A stretch of 64,000 bases of DNA from Paragordius varius (Eukaryota; Nematomorpha), in contig OZ176053.1 in assembly GCA_964247055.1 (NCBI GenBank), positions 6,324,001-6,388,000 of the forward strand, written 5' to 3'. The notes under the pieces were generated by a model. The model saw only the letters and a list, made by a program, of their open reading frames with translations. It was not told the DNA's origin and did not search any database. Numbering within the stretch: position 1 is the stretch's first letter; every line of letters starts with the position of its first letter. Positions 25,156 to 36,600 of this stretch are shown one piece after another. The position numbers were made by a program, and so were the translations under genes.

Positions 25156-28100
25156 CTAGCGTAAATCTCGTGCTGCTACGCAGCCCGAGAAAGTCCTTCG
25201 GACTTCTAAGGGGGGGGGGGGGGTGGGGGGCTATTTGAAAACAGGGACAATAAATTGATCCAGATATGTGAATTATTTCGAAACATTATTTGATAGCTAT
25301 GATCTCACAGGAAATTCAAAACGGTGCATTCATACTAATATGTTGTTTACTTGGGCGGAAAATAGATTCAAAAAATTATTTTTTGGACTTTGTTTTTTAA
25401 AAAAAATGGCATTTTACGGGGGGAGCGGGTAAAAAGAGGGCCTATATTAAAAAGGCGAGGCGAAAATGTTCGGCGCAATCGAATATAACTAAACAAAAAT
25501 TATATTTGAATGAATGGTCCAACACGTTCTCCGGAAAATTGTCTCAAATACGCGATTTTGTGGACTTCTGTTTTCAAAAAAAACGCGTTTTTTACACGGG
25601 GTGGGCCTGAACTGGGGGCCTAATTCAAAAAAAGGGCGAAGGTATTGTCGAGGCATTCATTAATGATTATATTTTTTTCATAATTGGATTCGAATGGGTC
25701 TACAGGTTTTCCGGAAACAGATCACAAAGCCAGCATTTTCTATTTTTTATAAATATATAGATTATCTATATTAGGTTATCCCAAAAATGGCGTTAAGAAT
25801 GGAAGTAATAAATTTGAAGTTTTGGAATCAATTGATAATGGATCCGGCTGTGATGATGTGGCAGGATGTTGGTATTTTCCATTACCTCATAAAAGCGGTC
25901 CAAACAATAGAGTATTTACCCCTTCTTTACATTATTTAACAATCAAAAAAAAGACAAAATGTGAAAACTGAAAAAATTTTTGTTAAAAAAAACAGACATA
26001 CTACCCTTTTTAACATTATTTATTATGAGTTATCGTTTTGAATTGCAAAATAAGAATCAGAGATGTAAATTAATAACACCCTTTATTATATAATATTTGA
26101 TAATAGTAATAATCATAAATGTTATAAAAGTCAAGATATAAAAAAGTGTGACTGTCTTAAAAAATTAGTCTTTTAGTTTTCACGTTGGTGTCATACCCAA
26201 TCCTAATTTTATGTTAAAACGAAAAATAGGTGGGTAATCCCTTAAGTAAAGACTTTATCCCCTACATGGAAGATGGAACTCTTAAAGCTTGTTCGGGTCC
26301 CTCGGCTCAAACTGTCCTTAACAATAGTAAAATTATATCGTATTGGAAAAATGCACGAACTCGAATTTTATCTCAATTAGTTGTATACGAAGATTATGAT
26401 AATAATGCTGATGATGGTGATATTAATGGTTCTAACATTGCAAGTTTACTCTACTTATATACCATATTTCTCTGTCATAGTTTTTTTATTACCTAATTAA
26501 ATAATTAACTCATATATGAATCGTATGTAATTAATATGTAAAGCTTAATGTTTAGCCATTAAAAGATCCATATATTGAAAAATTTTGGTATTCGAAACAT
26601 ACAAGTACTTTATATCCTTTTTTTCTATCACACTTTACATAATAACTGATTAACTGTGCCCAACATTTTTTTATTAGTATAAGGCAGTTTTTATTTTATA
26701 TAACAATTTTAGTACACTTTACTTAATTTATAATTAAATTATATTTTATATTAAAAATAAAATTATTTTGCATATATTAGTGCTGCCAAACGATCAAATC
26801 AGTAAAATAAAATCCCGTGATTCAAATTTCATATATGGTGCAATAGTTCCACGTTTAGTTGTTTGTGGTACCGTATCTCGAAGGGCTGTCGAACCCACAT
26901 GGTTAACTGCAAGCAATGCTAGAGTGATTATTTTAAATTTATTTTACATTTTGCGTTTGTTTTATTAAGGAAAATTCTACTGCAATCTCCCCGTGGTGAT
27001 GACTGAATCACCTTTGGTAAACTAACAACTGAGGCCAGGTTTGGATTTGCTGAAAAAATATTTATTTAACAATGAGTTTAGAAAGGGGAATGTGAAAACG
27101 AAAAACCTTAACTCACCGCATTTGACATGAATTTCAATTAAAAATTCTGCACTGTAGTTACATATTATGTAATTTATTGGAAATAAATTGTTTTGTATAA
27201 ATTAAATGCAAAAAGGCACAGGGCCAATCAATCTTATTGCATAAGGTGATTGAATATATAATAGCAAAAAAGATAGCTATTTTAACGGTAATCAAATTTT
27301 ATATGTTATGACTCTATATATTTTTAGATAATGACAGTAAAAATTGAATTTATACAGACAAAATGTAAAATCATAAATACAAATATATTTAAAACACCAC
27401 TCTACTTTTTTAAACTTGATTATTTTAGAATACTATTTATTCATTCAAATTACAAAGTATGAAATAGAGATGTAAATTGGGAACAGGATCAATTATATAT
27501 TTTACAATTTATATGGGAAACATTAATGTTAGAAAAATATAGTTGTCTTTTGAAAAAATATTTGTCTTTATATTTACGATATGTATAATTTTAATTTATC
27601 TGTATATGAGTTGATTGTCAAAATTGATCGCTCGCTTTAAAAGTAAATAAATATATAATAAATAAATTGCTAAACTTTGATTCCAAATATTTTGGTATTT
27701 ATACTCTATAAATTAATTAATTTTTCAGAAATATATAATTATGGTTGTGACAAATCAAAATGAACCAACAATAGTAATTATATCTCACCTTGATTATAAA
27801 AATATTTTAGGCCGACAGATTGGGGAGTGAGCTAAAAGCTATAATTCAATCACCTCCTGGTTATTGCTTTATTGGAGCAGATGTTGATAGCCAGGAATTA
27901 TGGATTGCTTCCATTTTGGGTGATGCAAATAATTTGGCGGCAAAAACGCATGGATCCACTCCATTAGGCTGGATGACTTTGCAAGGTTATAAGTGTTTAT
28001 GTAGAGAGTACATATATTATGTAAAAGACATTTTTCGTATTTCATTATCTTTGATTTTATAAGGATATCCTATCGTTTTGGGTTGTAAAAAGGGGAATGG

Positions 28101-30433
28101 AGATGTGGATTTGTAATACAAATTTTATATTCATATTTGTATAAAATAAATTTTGGATCATTCTATAATTTTTGAATTTCCAATAAATTTAATAGAATTT
28201 TTAATTTTCTGAATAAACTATTGTAGGGAATAAAAAGGATAAAACTGATATGCATAGTAGAACGGCCGAGCTCATCGGAACGTCTCGAGATGAAGCTAAA
28301 GTCCTTAACTATGCTCGTATATATGGGGCTGGACCTAATTTCGCTGCCAGATTAATTAGTAAATTTCAACGACTTAACAAAGAAGAGGCCTTTAAAAAGG
28401 CCAAAGAAATGTATCGAGCAACTAAGGGTAATTATTTTATTCACAGTTTTAACTATTATAACTTCAATAGCTTTTATCTAATTCTCTTTTATTTTATTTA
28501 AAATATTATTTTAGCATGTATCTAAACAGTTTAAATATCATGCCATATTTTATTGTAATTATGGATTATTGACCCAGTAGGTTAAGTTAGTCATTTAAAT
28601 TGAGATCAAATATGGTGTTTTTCTCATGTAATAGTTGGCGTAATTTTTGGTCTTTGCATTGTTTTGTAGTAGGGTACGGTGGCAAGTATTTTATAAAGGC
28701 GCTCCAACTTTTAAAAAATAAGGATTAGTTAAATTTACGCTAAAAATAAAACCCTGTTTTCCAAAAATCTGCAAAATCGATAGTTTTGTCTAATGGATGC
28801 GGAACATACGAAACCCACCCCACAATACAAATTAAAAATGAAGGAATGAAAATTAAATAGGAAATTACTTAAAAAATTCACATTAACCAACCGCTCAAAC
28901 ATTTTTCTAGGAAAATCTAATTTATTATAAATAACTTGACACCCATAAATTATATATATGTATCCGAATAGGTAAACGTGTCTCAGTTCCCATAGAAAAT
29001 TATGTATCCGATTCTTTTAGCTACAATGAACCTGTCCGTAAGTCAATGTGGAAAGATGGTTCAGAATCCGATATGTTTAACATGTTGGAAACAATCGCCA
29101 CCTCAGACAAACCAAAAACACCCTTTCTCGAATCCCGAATTTGTAGGACGCTAGAACCGGCCGCAGTTGGTTCCAATTTTATGACAAGTCGAACTAATTG
29201 GGTAGTTCAAAGTTCAGCCGTCGACTTTTTACATCTTATGTTGGTAAAATATTTAGATACCTCTCTTTTTGTTTTTAAATAAGAAGGCTGCATTGTTTAT
29301 CAACGAAAACCAATTGTTAAAAATATTTTTTGAAAGAATCCTAATATGTATTATATGTATTTCAGCAACATAAATTTTTACAGACATTATATATGTTTAT
29401 TTTAAAATGTGATTAATGACATCTATTTAAATCAATTTATTTGTCCTATTGTATCGCTCGGAAAAATTTTAACAAAGAAGCGAAAAAATATTTAACGGAC
29501 AAATTGTTTCGAAAAATATATTACTATTTATCGTCTAAAACTAATTTGTAGTAAATGTAATTATACATTGTGGGTTGTATTAGGTTTGCATGAAATGGCT
29601 CATGGATGAATATGATATTGAAGGCCGTTTTTCCATTAGCATTCATGATGAAGTGAGATATCTCGTAACAGAAAAAGATAAATACAGGGCAGCTTTAGCA
29701 TTGCAATTAACGAATTTATATACGCGGGCTTTTTTTAGTTATCAACTCGGAATATATGATTTACCCTTGGTAATTTTTTAAATAATTTGAATGGATCTCA
29801 TGAGCTTTTTACAATACGCCGTGCTTATAAACTATTAGTTTATGCTGATCTTTATGCACTTTTTTCCAAAATAAATATTCTTTTAAGTTATAATCGTTCT
29901 AAGTTAACTGTACCTTTTATGATATTTTGGGCCTACTAAAATTGAAATAATTAAATATATCCATGGGATAATTTAATTTAATATCATTAAAAAATGATTA
30001 ATAGCTAAAGGTTAATTAGAAAATTGTTGATATTCCTTATATTTTTTCCACAATTAAGATCAATATGGGAAAAGGGAGAAAGGGCTAAAGTCCACTGTAA
30101 AATTTTTCTCATTTATACTTACTATTAAATACATGTATTAGAATGTGGCCTTTTTCTCAGCCGTTGATATAGATAAATGTTTAAGGAAAGAAGTGGATAC
30201 CGATTGTGTGACACCATCTAATCAAGAAGGCTTGCTCACAAACTATGGGATTGACAAAGGTTTGCAAAATTTTTAATTCTTCTTACAGAAAATACAAAAT
30301 ATGTTATTACAAATTAAAATTTCTGATTAAATTGCTTTTACTTATATTTTAATAATTAATTCATATAGGAGAAGCCCTTAACATTTACGAGATTGTTGAT
30401 AAAACTGGGGGAACATTGTCGTTACACAAATAG
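17436..30433 (+). CDS. POLG: Mitochondrial DNA polymerase gamma, catalytic subunit
   Basis: Replicates and repairs mtDNA. Twenty exons, all closing in phase: 17436-17763, 17789-17930, 19002-19171, 19668-20048, 20220-20341, 22124-22335, 22828-23232, 23306-23392, 23881-24053, 24355-24428, 24508-24694, 25775-25911, 26230-26416 (or 26428), 26781-26923, 27811-27985, 28227-28427, 28972-29243, 29584-29769, 30142-30259, 30369-30433. About 1254 residues (human 1239). Exonuclease motifs: [30 protein letters not shown]. Polymerase motif A is [13 protein letters not shown], motif [18 protein letters not shown], motif [11 protein letters not shown]. Also seen: [18 protein letters not shown] near the C terminus. 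Only about 16 residues precede the conserved GVQMIPEP start, so the mitochondrial presequence is very short or lies in an unseen upstream exon. Intron 1 is 25 nt. Introns 2 to 19 vary from about 70 nt to 1.8 kb and house repeats. Confidence 0.97.
17764..17788 (+). other. 25-nt intron in POLG
   Basis: Starts GTAAGCTTAA and ends TATTTTAG, with a TTATTAAT stretch that could serve as branch point. Removal joins [11 protein letters not shown] to AGWTRYSEN, the family-conserved linker into the exonuclease domain (human AWAEGWTRY). Retention shifts frame and meets a stop after four codons. Confidence 0.9.
20487..21170. mobile_element. Foldback element B in POLG intron 5
   Basis: Inverted ends TATACCATTTGCACTTC / GAAGTGCAAATGGTATA enclose arms made of 21-bp tandem units: about four in the left arm (20500-20597, unit TCCTTGAACAGTTCAAGTTGG) and six in the right arm (21015-21141, the complement). 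The middle (about 400 bp) is AT-rich and non-coding. The 21-bp units make an open frame of seven-residue repeats (FKDQLEL) that is a by-product of the repeat. The structure resembles foldback transposons, whose long inverted ends are built from subrepeats. No clear target duplication. Confidence 0.8.
21460..21950 (+). repeat. GATACCCC repeat family, copy 3 (POLG intron 5)
   Basis: Aligns with 8500-8990 throughout, including AATTAAATAAACACG, TTTTGCAAAAATGTTG and GGCGGCGAAGG, and ends TTTAGATACCCCAATTT. Opens with GGGGTGGCTATCCC. Confidence 0.65.
23540..23740. repeat. MITE-like repeat in POLG intron 8
   Basis: Contains TTTTAAACCTTAATTTTTT, then TTACGAAATGAGGAATAGAGATGTGAATTGGTAA, a core also seen near 26040-26080, 27455-27485, 28085-28110 and 40255-40290. 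Part of the dispersed family described at 54613-54874 and 40140-40410. Confidence 0.45.
25156..25743 (-). mobile_element. CTAG-ended hairpin element, copy 1 (POLG intron 11)
   Basis: On the minus strand the element starts near AAAATGCTGGCTTTGTGATC and ends GATTTACGCTAG before T. Two short hairpins precede the end: GAAGTCC-GAA-GGACTT and GCTGCGTAGCAGC, next to a variable poly-C run (poly-G on the plus strand at 25200-25223). It is flanked by (TA)n at the CTAG end. A CTAG|T end preceded by a hairpin recalls Helitrons, but I do not see the TC 5' end, so the class is open. Non-coding. Confidence 0.7.
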
Positions 30434-30495
30434 AAAAAAAATAACATCTCAACAATGCATACTCTTATATTTGCTCAAAATTATATATATTAAAA

Positions 30496-30501
30496 TTTAT
30501 T
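30496..30501 (-). terminator. Candidate poly(A) signal of ALDH1L
   Basis: Minus-strand AATAAA about 146 nt past the ALDH1L stop, on the far side of the palindrome. With the POLG signal at 30581 this gives overlapping antisense 3' UTRs. Confidence 0.55.
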
Positions 30502-30503
30502 AT

Positions 30504-30541
30504 TTTGATAATCATAATACTTAAGTATTATGATTATCAAA
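30504..30541. other. Perfect 38-bp palindrome between convergent POLG and ALDH1L
   Basis: All 19 base pairs on each side of the CTTAAG centre match (30504-30522 with 30523-30541). RNA from either strand would form a 19-bp hairpin. It lies in the shared 3' region of both genes. Confidence 0.9.
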
Positions 30542-30580
30542 TTTCAATTGTAATACTATTATTGTATAAAAATAGATATG

Positions 30581-30586
30581 AATAAA
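30581..30586 (+). terminator. Candidate poly(A) signal of POLG
   Basis: AATAAA 148 nt past the POLG stop and downstream of the palindrome. If used, the POLG mRNA carries the hairpin and overlaps the ALDH1L 3' UTR. Confidence 0.55.
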
Positions 30587-30646
30587 AACCGGTGTCATCA
30601 TATGATCTATTAAAAAATATTTTTTTTGCATATATCTTTGTGTTTT

Positions 30647-33600
30647 TTAATATTCAATAGTGACTGTTTTGACATTTAACCATTCTTTCAGTGCTTCTTG
30701 ACCTAAAAAATATTAGTATTATATAAAATATCGAAATAATTACGAAGGATAAATCTTAAATAAAATCCTATTTTTGCCATTTTTACAAAATATAACCTCT
30801 AAAATGTTTTTTATGTGTTAAAACAAGGGAAAAAATTATTATTTTATTGATAATAAAACTTGTTTGTATAAAAAGGTCATAAAAATCGGCCATTTTAGTA
30901 TATCTACATAATTTAATATTTATAAATATTGACGATAAACCAGAAATAGTACACATATAAAATTAAGGCTTTTAAATAAATATATACAATTATAATCATA
31001 AAAAAGTTCTCTATTCATATATTAAAAATATAATTTAGCTATATATATAAATACATATATTATGCATACCCAAATCTTTGCCAAAACCACTTTGTTTAAA
31101 GCCACCAAAAGGTGCCGCAACATCCGTTTTATTGTAAGTGTTTATGAAAACCGTTCCAGACTCAATCTTGTCAGCAAATTTGAGGGCTCGTGTAATATTT
31201 TGAGTCAATATGCCTGACGCTAATCCATATTCTGTTCGATTGGCACGATTTATTACGTTGTCATAATCCCTAAGAAAAAATAGTTTAACAGATCCATGAA
31301 ATTAAATAATAATGTCTGCCAATTTCATATTTTATTTGAGCCAAATTAATATTTATTTGAAAGCATCAGGATTATTTACAAATATTAAAATATAGAATAA
31401 TTTGCGTCTTTAAAAATCGTATTATATCTATTGCATTTTAATATAATAATAATATAGTTGTTATTGTAGAATGCTTATAAAATAATCTGCTATTTATCCA
31501 AATTTAATTATACCATTCTGAAGAGTTTAATAAAAAATTGAGTACCCATTTTTAAATTTTGATATAATCATAATGGGTCCAAAAGATTCTTCCTGAGCCA
31601 CATACATCCAATCCTCCACATCTGTAAATATACAAGGTTCGAAATAATATCCAGGACAATCGAGCCTTTTACCACCGTACACTAATCGAGCACCTTCCTT
31701 AACTCCTTTGTCAACGTACTCCAATAATTTTTGTAAGTGCGCTCTGTCAATTCGATTTGAAATAAAAATATATTTTGAATTAGATGATCATGAAACAAAG
31801 GTTATAGATATTAGTAGGCATTTTAAAATAATTGTCATAAATTAAGCATTTATAATAGGATTCTCTTTAATTGAAAATCCTTTCTAGAAAAAATTATATA
31901 AATTTTTTTTGTATGCGATAGCCTATATAAGGTGATATAGTTAATTGATAGGAAATACCAATAACATCAAGAATGTTGCACACGGATAAAATCCATTACC
32001 TTTACAGTATAAAAAGACATCGCTTATTATAACAAATTTAACTAATACGTTATATTAACCCTTCATGTTTTCTGATTTTTTAATTTATGTATGAAACGGT
32101 TGTTGTGGTTTTCTATAATGATTATCTTATTTTCGGCAAAATGTCTTTCATTGCAGACGTGTTCAGAGAGATCTGAAGTGGGTTTGTTTGATCGGATTGA
32201 ATGGTTCACATCAACAAACATCGATTTTACCACTTTTCCCTATAAGGACATTTTCGATGGAGCTTATGAAATATAAGAGACATGAACATTAATCTCAAAC
32301 ATATTTCATCAAAATGGCTAAACTTAAAAACGTTTCTTTCAAATACAACACATATTGCATAAATAGAGCAAAATTTTGTATATACAACAATCTTCCCATA
32401 TATTAACAATGTTACGACCAAAATCGGTATTATACGCAATAGATTTAATCGCACAGAGGATAAACGAAACTTATTTATCCAATCAAATACAAATATTTGA
32501 TGCCCAAATTAAACTACCTGTTATTTTCAAATGTTCACGTTAAAGTGTCTATATTTAGGGTAAAAATATATTCGTTTGTGTAAACATTCCCGATATAACC
32601 GATCAAACTAACACTTCCGTTATCTCTGAACAGGTGTGCAATATTATATTGCAAGCCCAAACTAAGGTCATAAACAAACATAGAAAACCACAACGAGCGT
32701 CTCATACGCGAAGCAATAGATAAAAACTACAATGCATGACTCAATAAGGATGATGGTGCAGTACCTATATGAAACTATATACTAGAACAAAAACAAATTT
32801 ATTATATCAATCCATTACAATTATTACAAAAATCAATGCTCACACACAATCAATTACATCAGATATTTCTATTTATTTTTTAAATATATTTATACACAAA
32901 AGCATAATCGCTTCCCTGATTTGTCGCTTCATATCGAGGCAATATACGAAGTTATAATTAATCTATCGAATGATATTTGTTGTATATTTTTATTTATCAA
33001 TTTTAGTATTATTTGGATAAAGAGAATGTTAGATATTTAAAAAAAAGAAATTTTACAAAAAATTTAAATTGCAAAATGTTACGTCTATAAATATAATCAT
33101 TGTCTTTTGATTTTGCAAAGGTATTTTTTCCAGTATACAAAAGCATGAGGCTCAATTTATTGGTATTATTTTTTCGGGAAAGACTTTTCAATAAAAGTCG
33201 AAAATTAAAAATTTTATATTAAATATTGTATGAAGAAAACTTTTCAGGTCATAAAAAAAATTAAAAAACGAAAAAGTAAAAGAATAAAATAGTCGCATAT
33301 GGTTGATATATGGATTTTAATTGACAACATAATTTTTTTCTATAATTTCAATCACATAGGTTACGAAAAATCAATAATAGTTTTGTTATAAAAAATACTT
33401 TTTGATTCTTTACTAATTAGTTTAGATGTAACAAATATGAAAAATATTAAAACTTACAAATGATTTTGTGGGCCATGATGTACCGATCTATCAAAAGGAT
33501 TACCAATACTTATTTTGGAAACTGATTCAACCTTTTAAACATACATAAATTTTAATATAACAAACTTGGGGAGATAGTGCTATTATTTATATAAATACTT

Positions 33601-36600
33601 TGGACATCGTGAAAGAAGTAAAATAAAAAATGGAACTTAGATTAATAAATAAGCATTTTAGAAAATGTAATTGTAAAGTAATTTGGTACCATAACAAAAA
33701 TAAAGTAAACTAAACAAAATTATAGTTGATATACCAATTTTTCTAACATTGTGTCATATATAGATTCTTCAATAAATATACGACCAGCAGCTATACAATT
33801 TTCACCTTTGTTAAACATGGTACTGCCAATAACCTTATAATGAATAAAAAATATATTAAGCACGGATGCTGGACAAAAATTGTTAAGGTAAAACTATTTA
33901 AATTACTTACGATTTTTACGGCCTTATCAACATCACAATCCGCTAAAACAATGAGAGGGGACTTCCCACCAAGTTCCAAAGAACATTTCTTGATATTATG
34001 TTTCGCACATCTGCATAAATATATTTAATTATAAAAAAGGAGTAAAGGTTATTCAAAATTGTTAATGGTATTAATATATTTTTTTACGTTTCCATAATGT
34101 GTTTTCCAACATCGGTTGAACCAGTGAACCCAATCTTGCGGAGAAATGGATTTGTTAAAATTGCCTCTCCACAAACTCGTCCTATAGAGGTGAGATTTGT
34201 TTAATAAGAATGCTTTTAAATTTAAACAAAATACTATAATTGGGACATATATTCACTAAAAATAATATTATATTGACTAAAAATATTAAATATTTACAAT
34301 AATATAATTTCAATTATTTTAGGGTTCTATAAAAAAAATATAGCGTGTTGGTTTAAACAAAATTATAAAATGATATGAAAATTTTTAAAACCGGAGCCGG
34401 GTAATATGTTTATTACGCCTTTCGGGAATCCCGCTAAGTGACTCAATTCTGCAAATTTCAGGGCTGTTAATGGACTGACCTATTGTTTTAGTAAAAATAA
34501 TAGTTAATACATTATAATAGATATTCCAAAGACAAAACGTCAAAGCTAAAAGGAAATATTTTTTTAAAAAGACAACCATAATTTCCTTGATTTTTTAAAT
34601 ATTATCTTTATGATTACAATATTAACGAATTACAAATCTATTCCCTATTTTGAAACGCAATTTAACAAATTATATTCAAAAAAAATTATAAATTGAATAA
34701 GTATGGTTGTCTTTATAAAAAATATAAGGTTTTTGCTATTTTTACATTTTGTCTCTACAAAATTAACATCATTTTATCAAATTAAAATATAATTAATTAC
34801 CTGGGCAGGTTTAACCACAACAGTATTCCCGGCAGCCAAACATGGTGAAATTTTCCAAGCCAACATCATTAATGGATAATTCCAAGGCGTAATTATCCCA
34901 CACGGACCGATAGCTTCTTTCTTGGTGAATGTCAAATTATTGTTGGGTCTGGCATTGTTTATGGGTATGGTGGAGCCCTTTTGTAATTAAAAAAATGAGA
35001 AATAGTTTTTAAAAATTTCCAATCAATGCAATTTAATCAAGAGATGAACTTTGTTTTAATACAAATTATACTTAAATAATTAGTTTCATAAACATGGGTT
35101 TACCTAACGAAATTTTGAATCAATATCATCATACAAATACCCATTTTAAAGCATTATAACGGATATAATAATTTTTTAACCTTAAACAATAAAATATGTC
35201 GAAACTAACCTTGTATTACTTTTGTAAAATTAATAAAGACTAGAAAAATAATAGATCTAAAAATAATTTACCCTCATAAAAAACCTATATGTAATACCAG
35301 ATTATTCAAAATTTTAACCCAAAATAATGAATAATTATCAAATAAGCTTTATGGTAAATTTATTTTATAGGATAGAAAGGTCAAATCATAAAACTATAAA
35401 TGATATAAAATTTAATTAATGATTCGTTTGAAATAACTTAAATCGAAAAAATATTATTATAATATATAAAATAAGCTCTGTTAAAGCTTGTTTAAAAGAA
35501 AACTGTTTGTAAGCTATTATAAAAACAAATGCAACCATAATTTTAACCCATAAAAAATTAGCCCTTTAATATAAAAATTTAATTACATAAACAATTTTTT
35601 TTACAAACAATTTTTATATCATTAATTTTAACCAAAAATAGTATTATACATATTATTTTTAAAAAATAGCACTACAAAAAAATATAAAATACTTCAATCC
35701 AATATATTTTGTTAAAACAACATATAGATCCATTTATTTTATCAAATATATATATATATTAAATAAATGATCACAATAGCCAACATATAAATCCGCAATT
35801 AAACCGAAAAATATAAGAATCATTTAATGTTACAAACTACTACGACAAAAATGTTAATTAAAAAGTAAAACAAATTATTTACCTCAATCTTATCACACCA
35901 TCCAGCAAAGTATCGTATGGTATCAATACTCATTCCCACGTGCGTTTTCAGAGCCGTCGTATAAACTGCCCCACTATCCAAGCACTCAAGTGTGGCCAAC
36001 TCGTCTTTGTGTTGTTCCAATAAATCGGCCAATTTGAACATAAGAGCGCCTCTATCACGTGCATTCATTTGGGGCCAAGGGCCTTTGACAAAAGCATCCT
36101 ATAAAGTAAATGGCGCAATAATAAGCAAAACTAAAAGACAAAAAATCGCTCAATAAAATTCCCATATAATATAAACTTTTCCCGTGATGTATAAATATTC
36201 GATGCAGTGTGTAATGTTTATAAGTTGTTAAGGCCATAATCTGTCTATTATATTAACTATCATTTTAATTATTATATTTTATATCAAAGGCCTATGACAA
36301 AAGCATCCCACGTATATTTAGTAAATGGCGCAATAATTAAAAAAGACAGATACTTAGTTATAAAGACAAATGCCATATTTTTTACCTTGATTTTGCTTTA
36401 ATAAAAAGTATGGTTGTATATATTTGGAGTAAAGATATTTAGGTTGTGTCAATAGGTTAGCGCAATAACAGTAAAATTAAAATTATAAACACCTGAGTAA
36501 AATCTAAATATCAACCAAAAAACAGGACGATGTTCTTAATCCTTGATTTTGTTTGATATATAACATCGTTTTGGGTTACGAAATAATAATAGATATGTTT

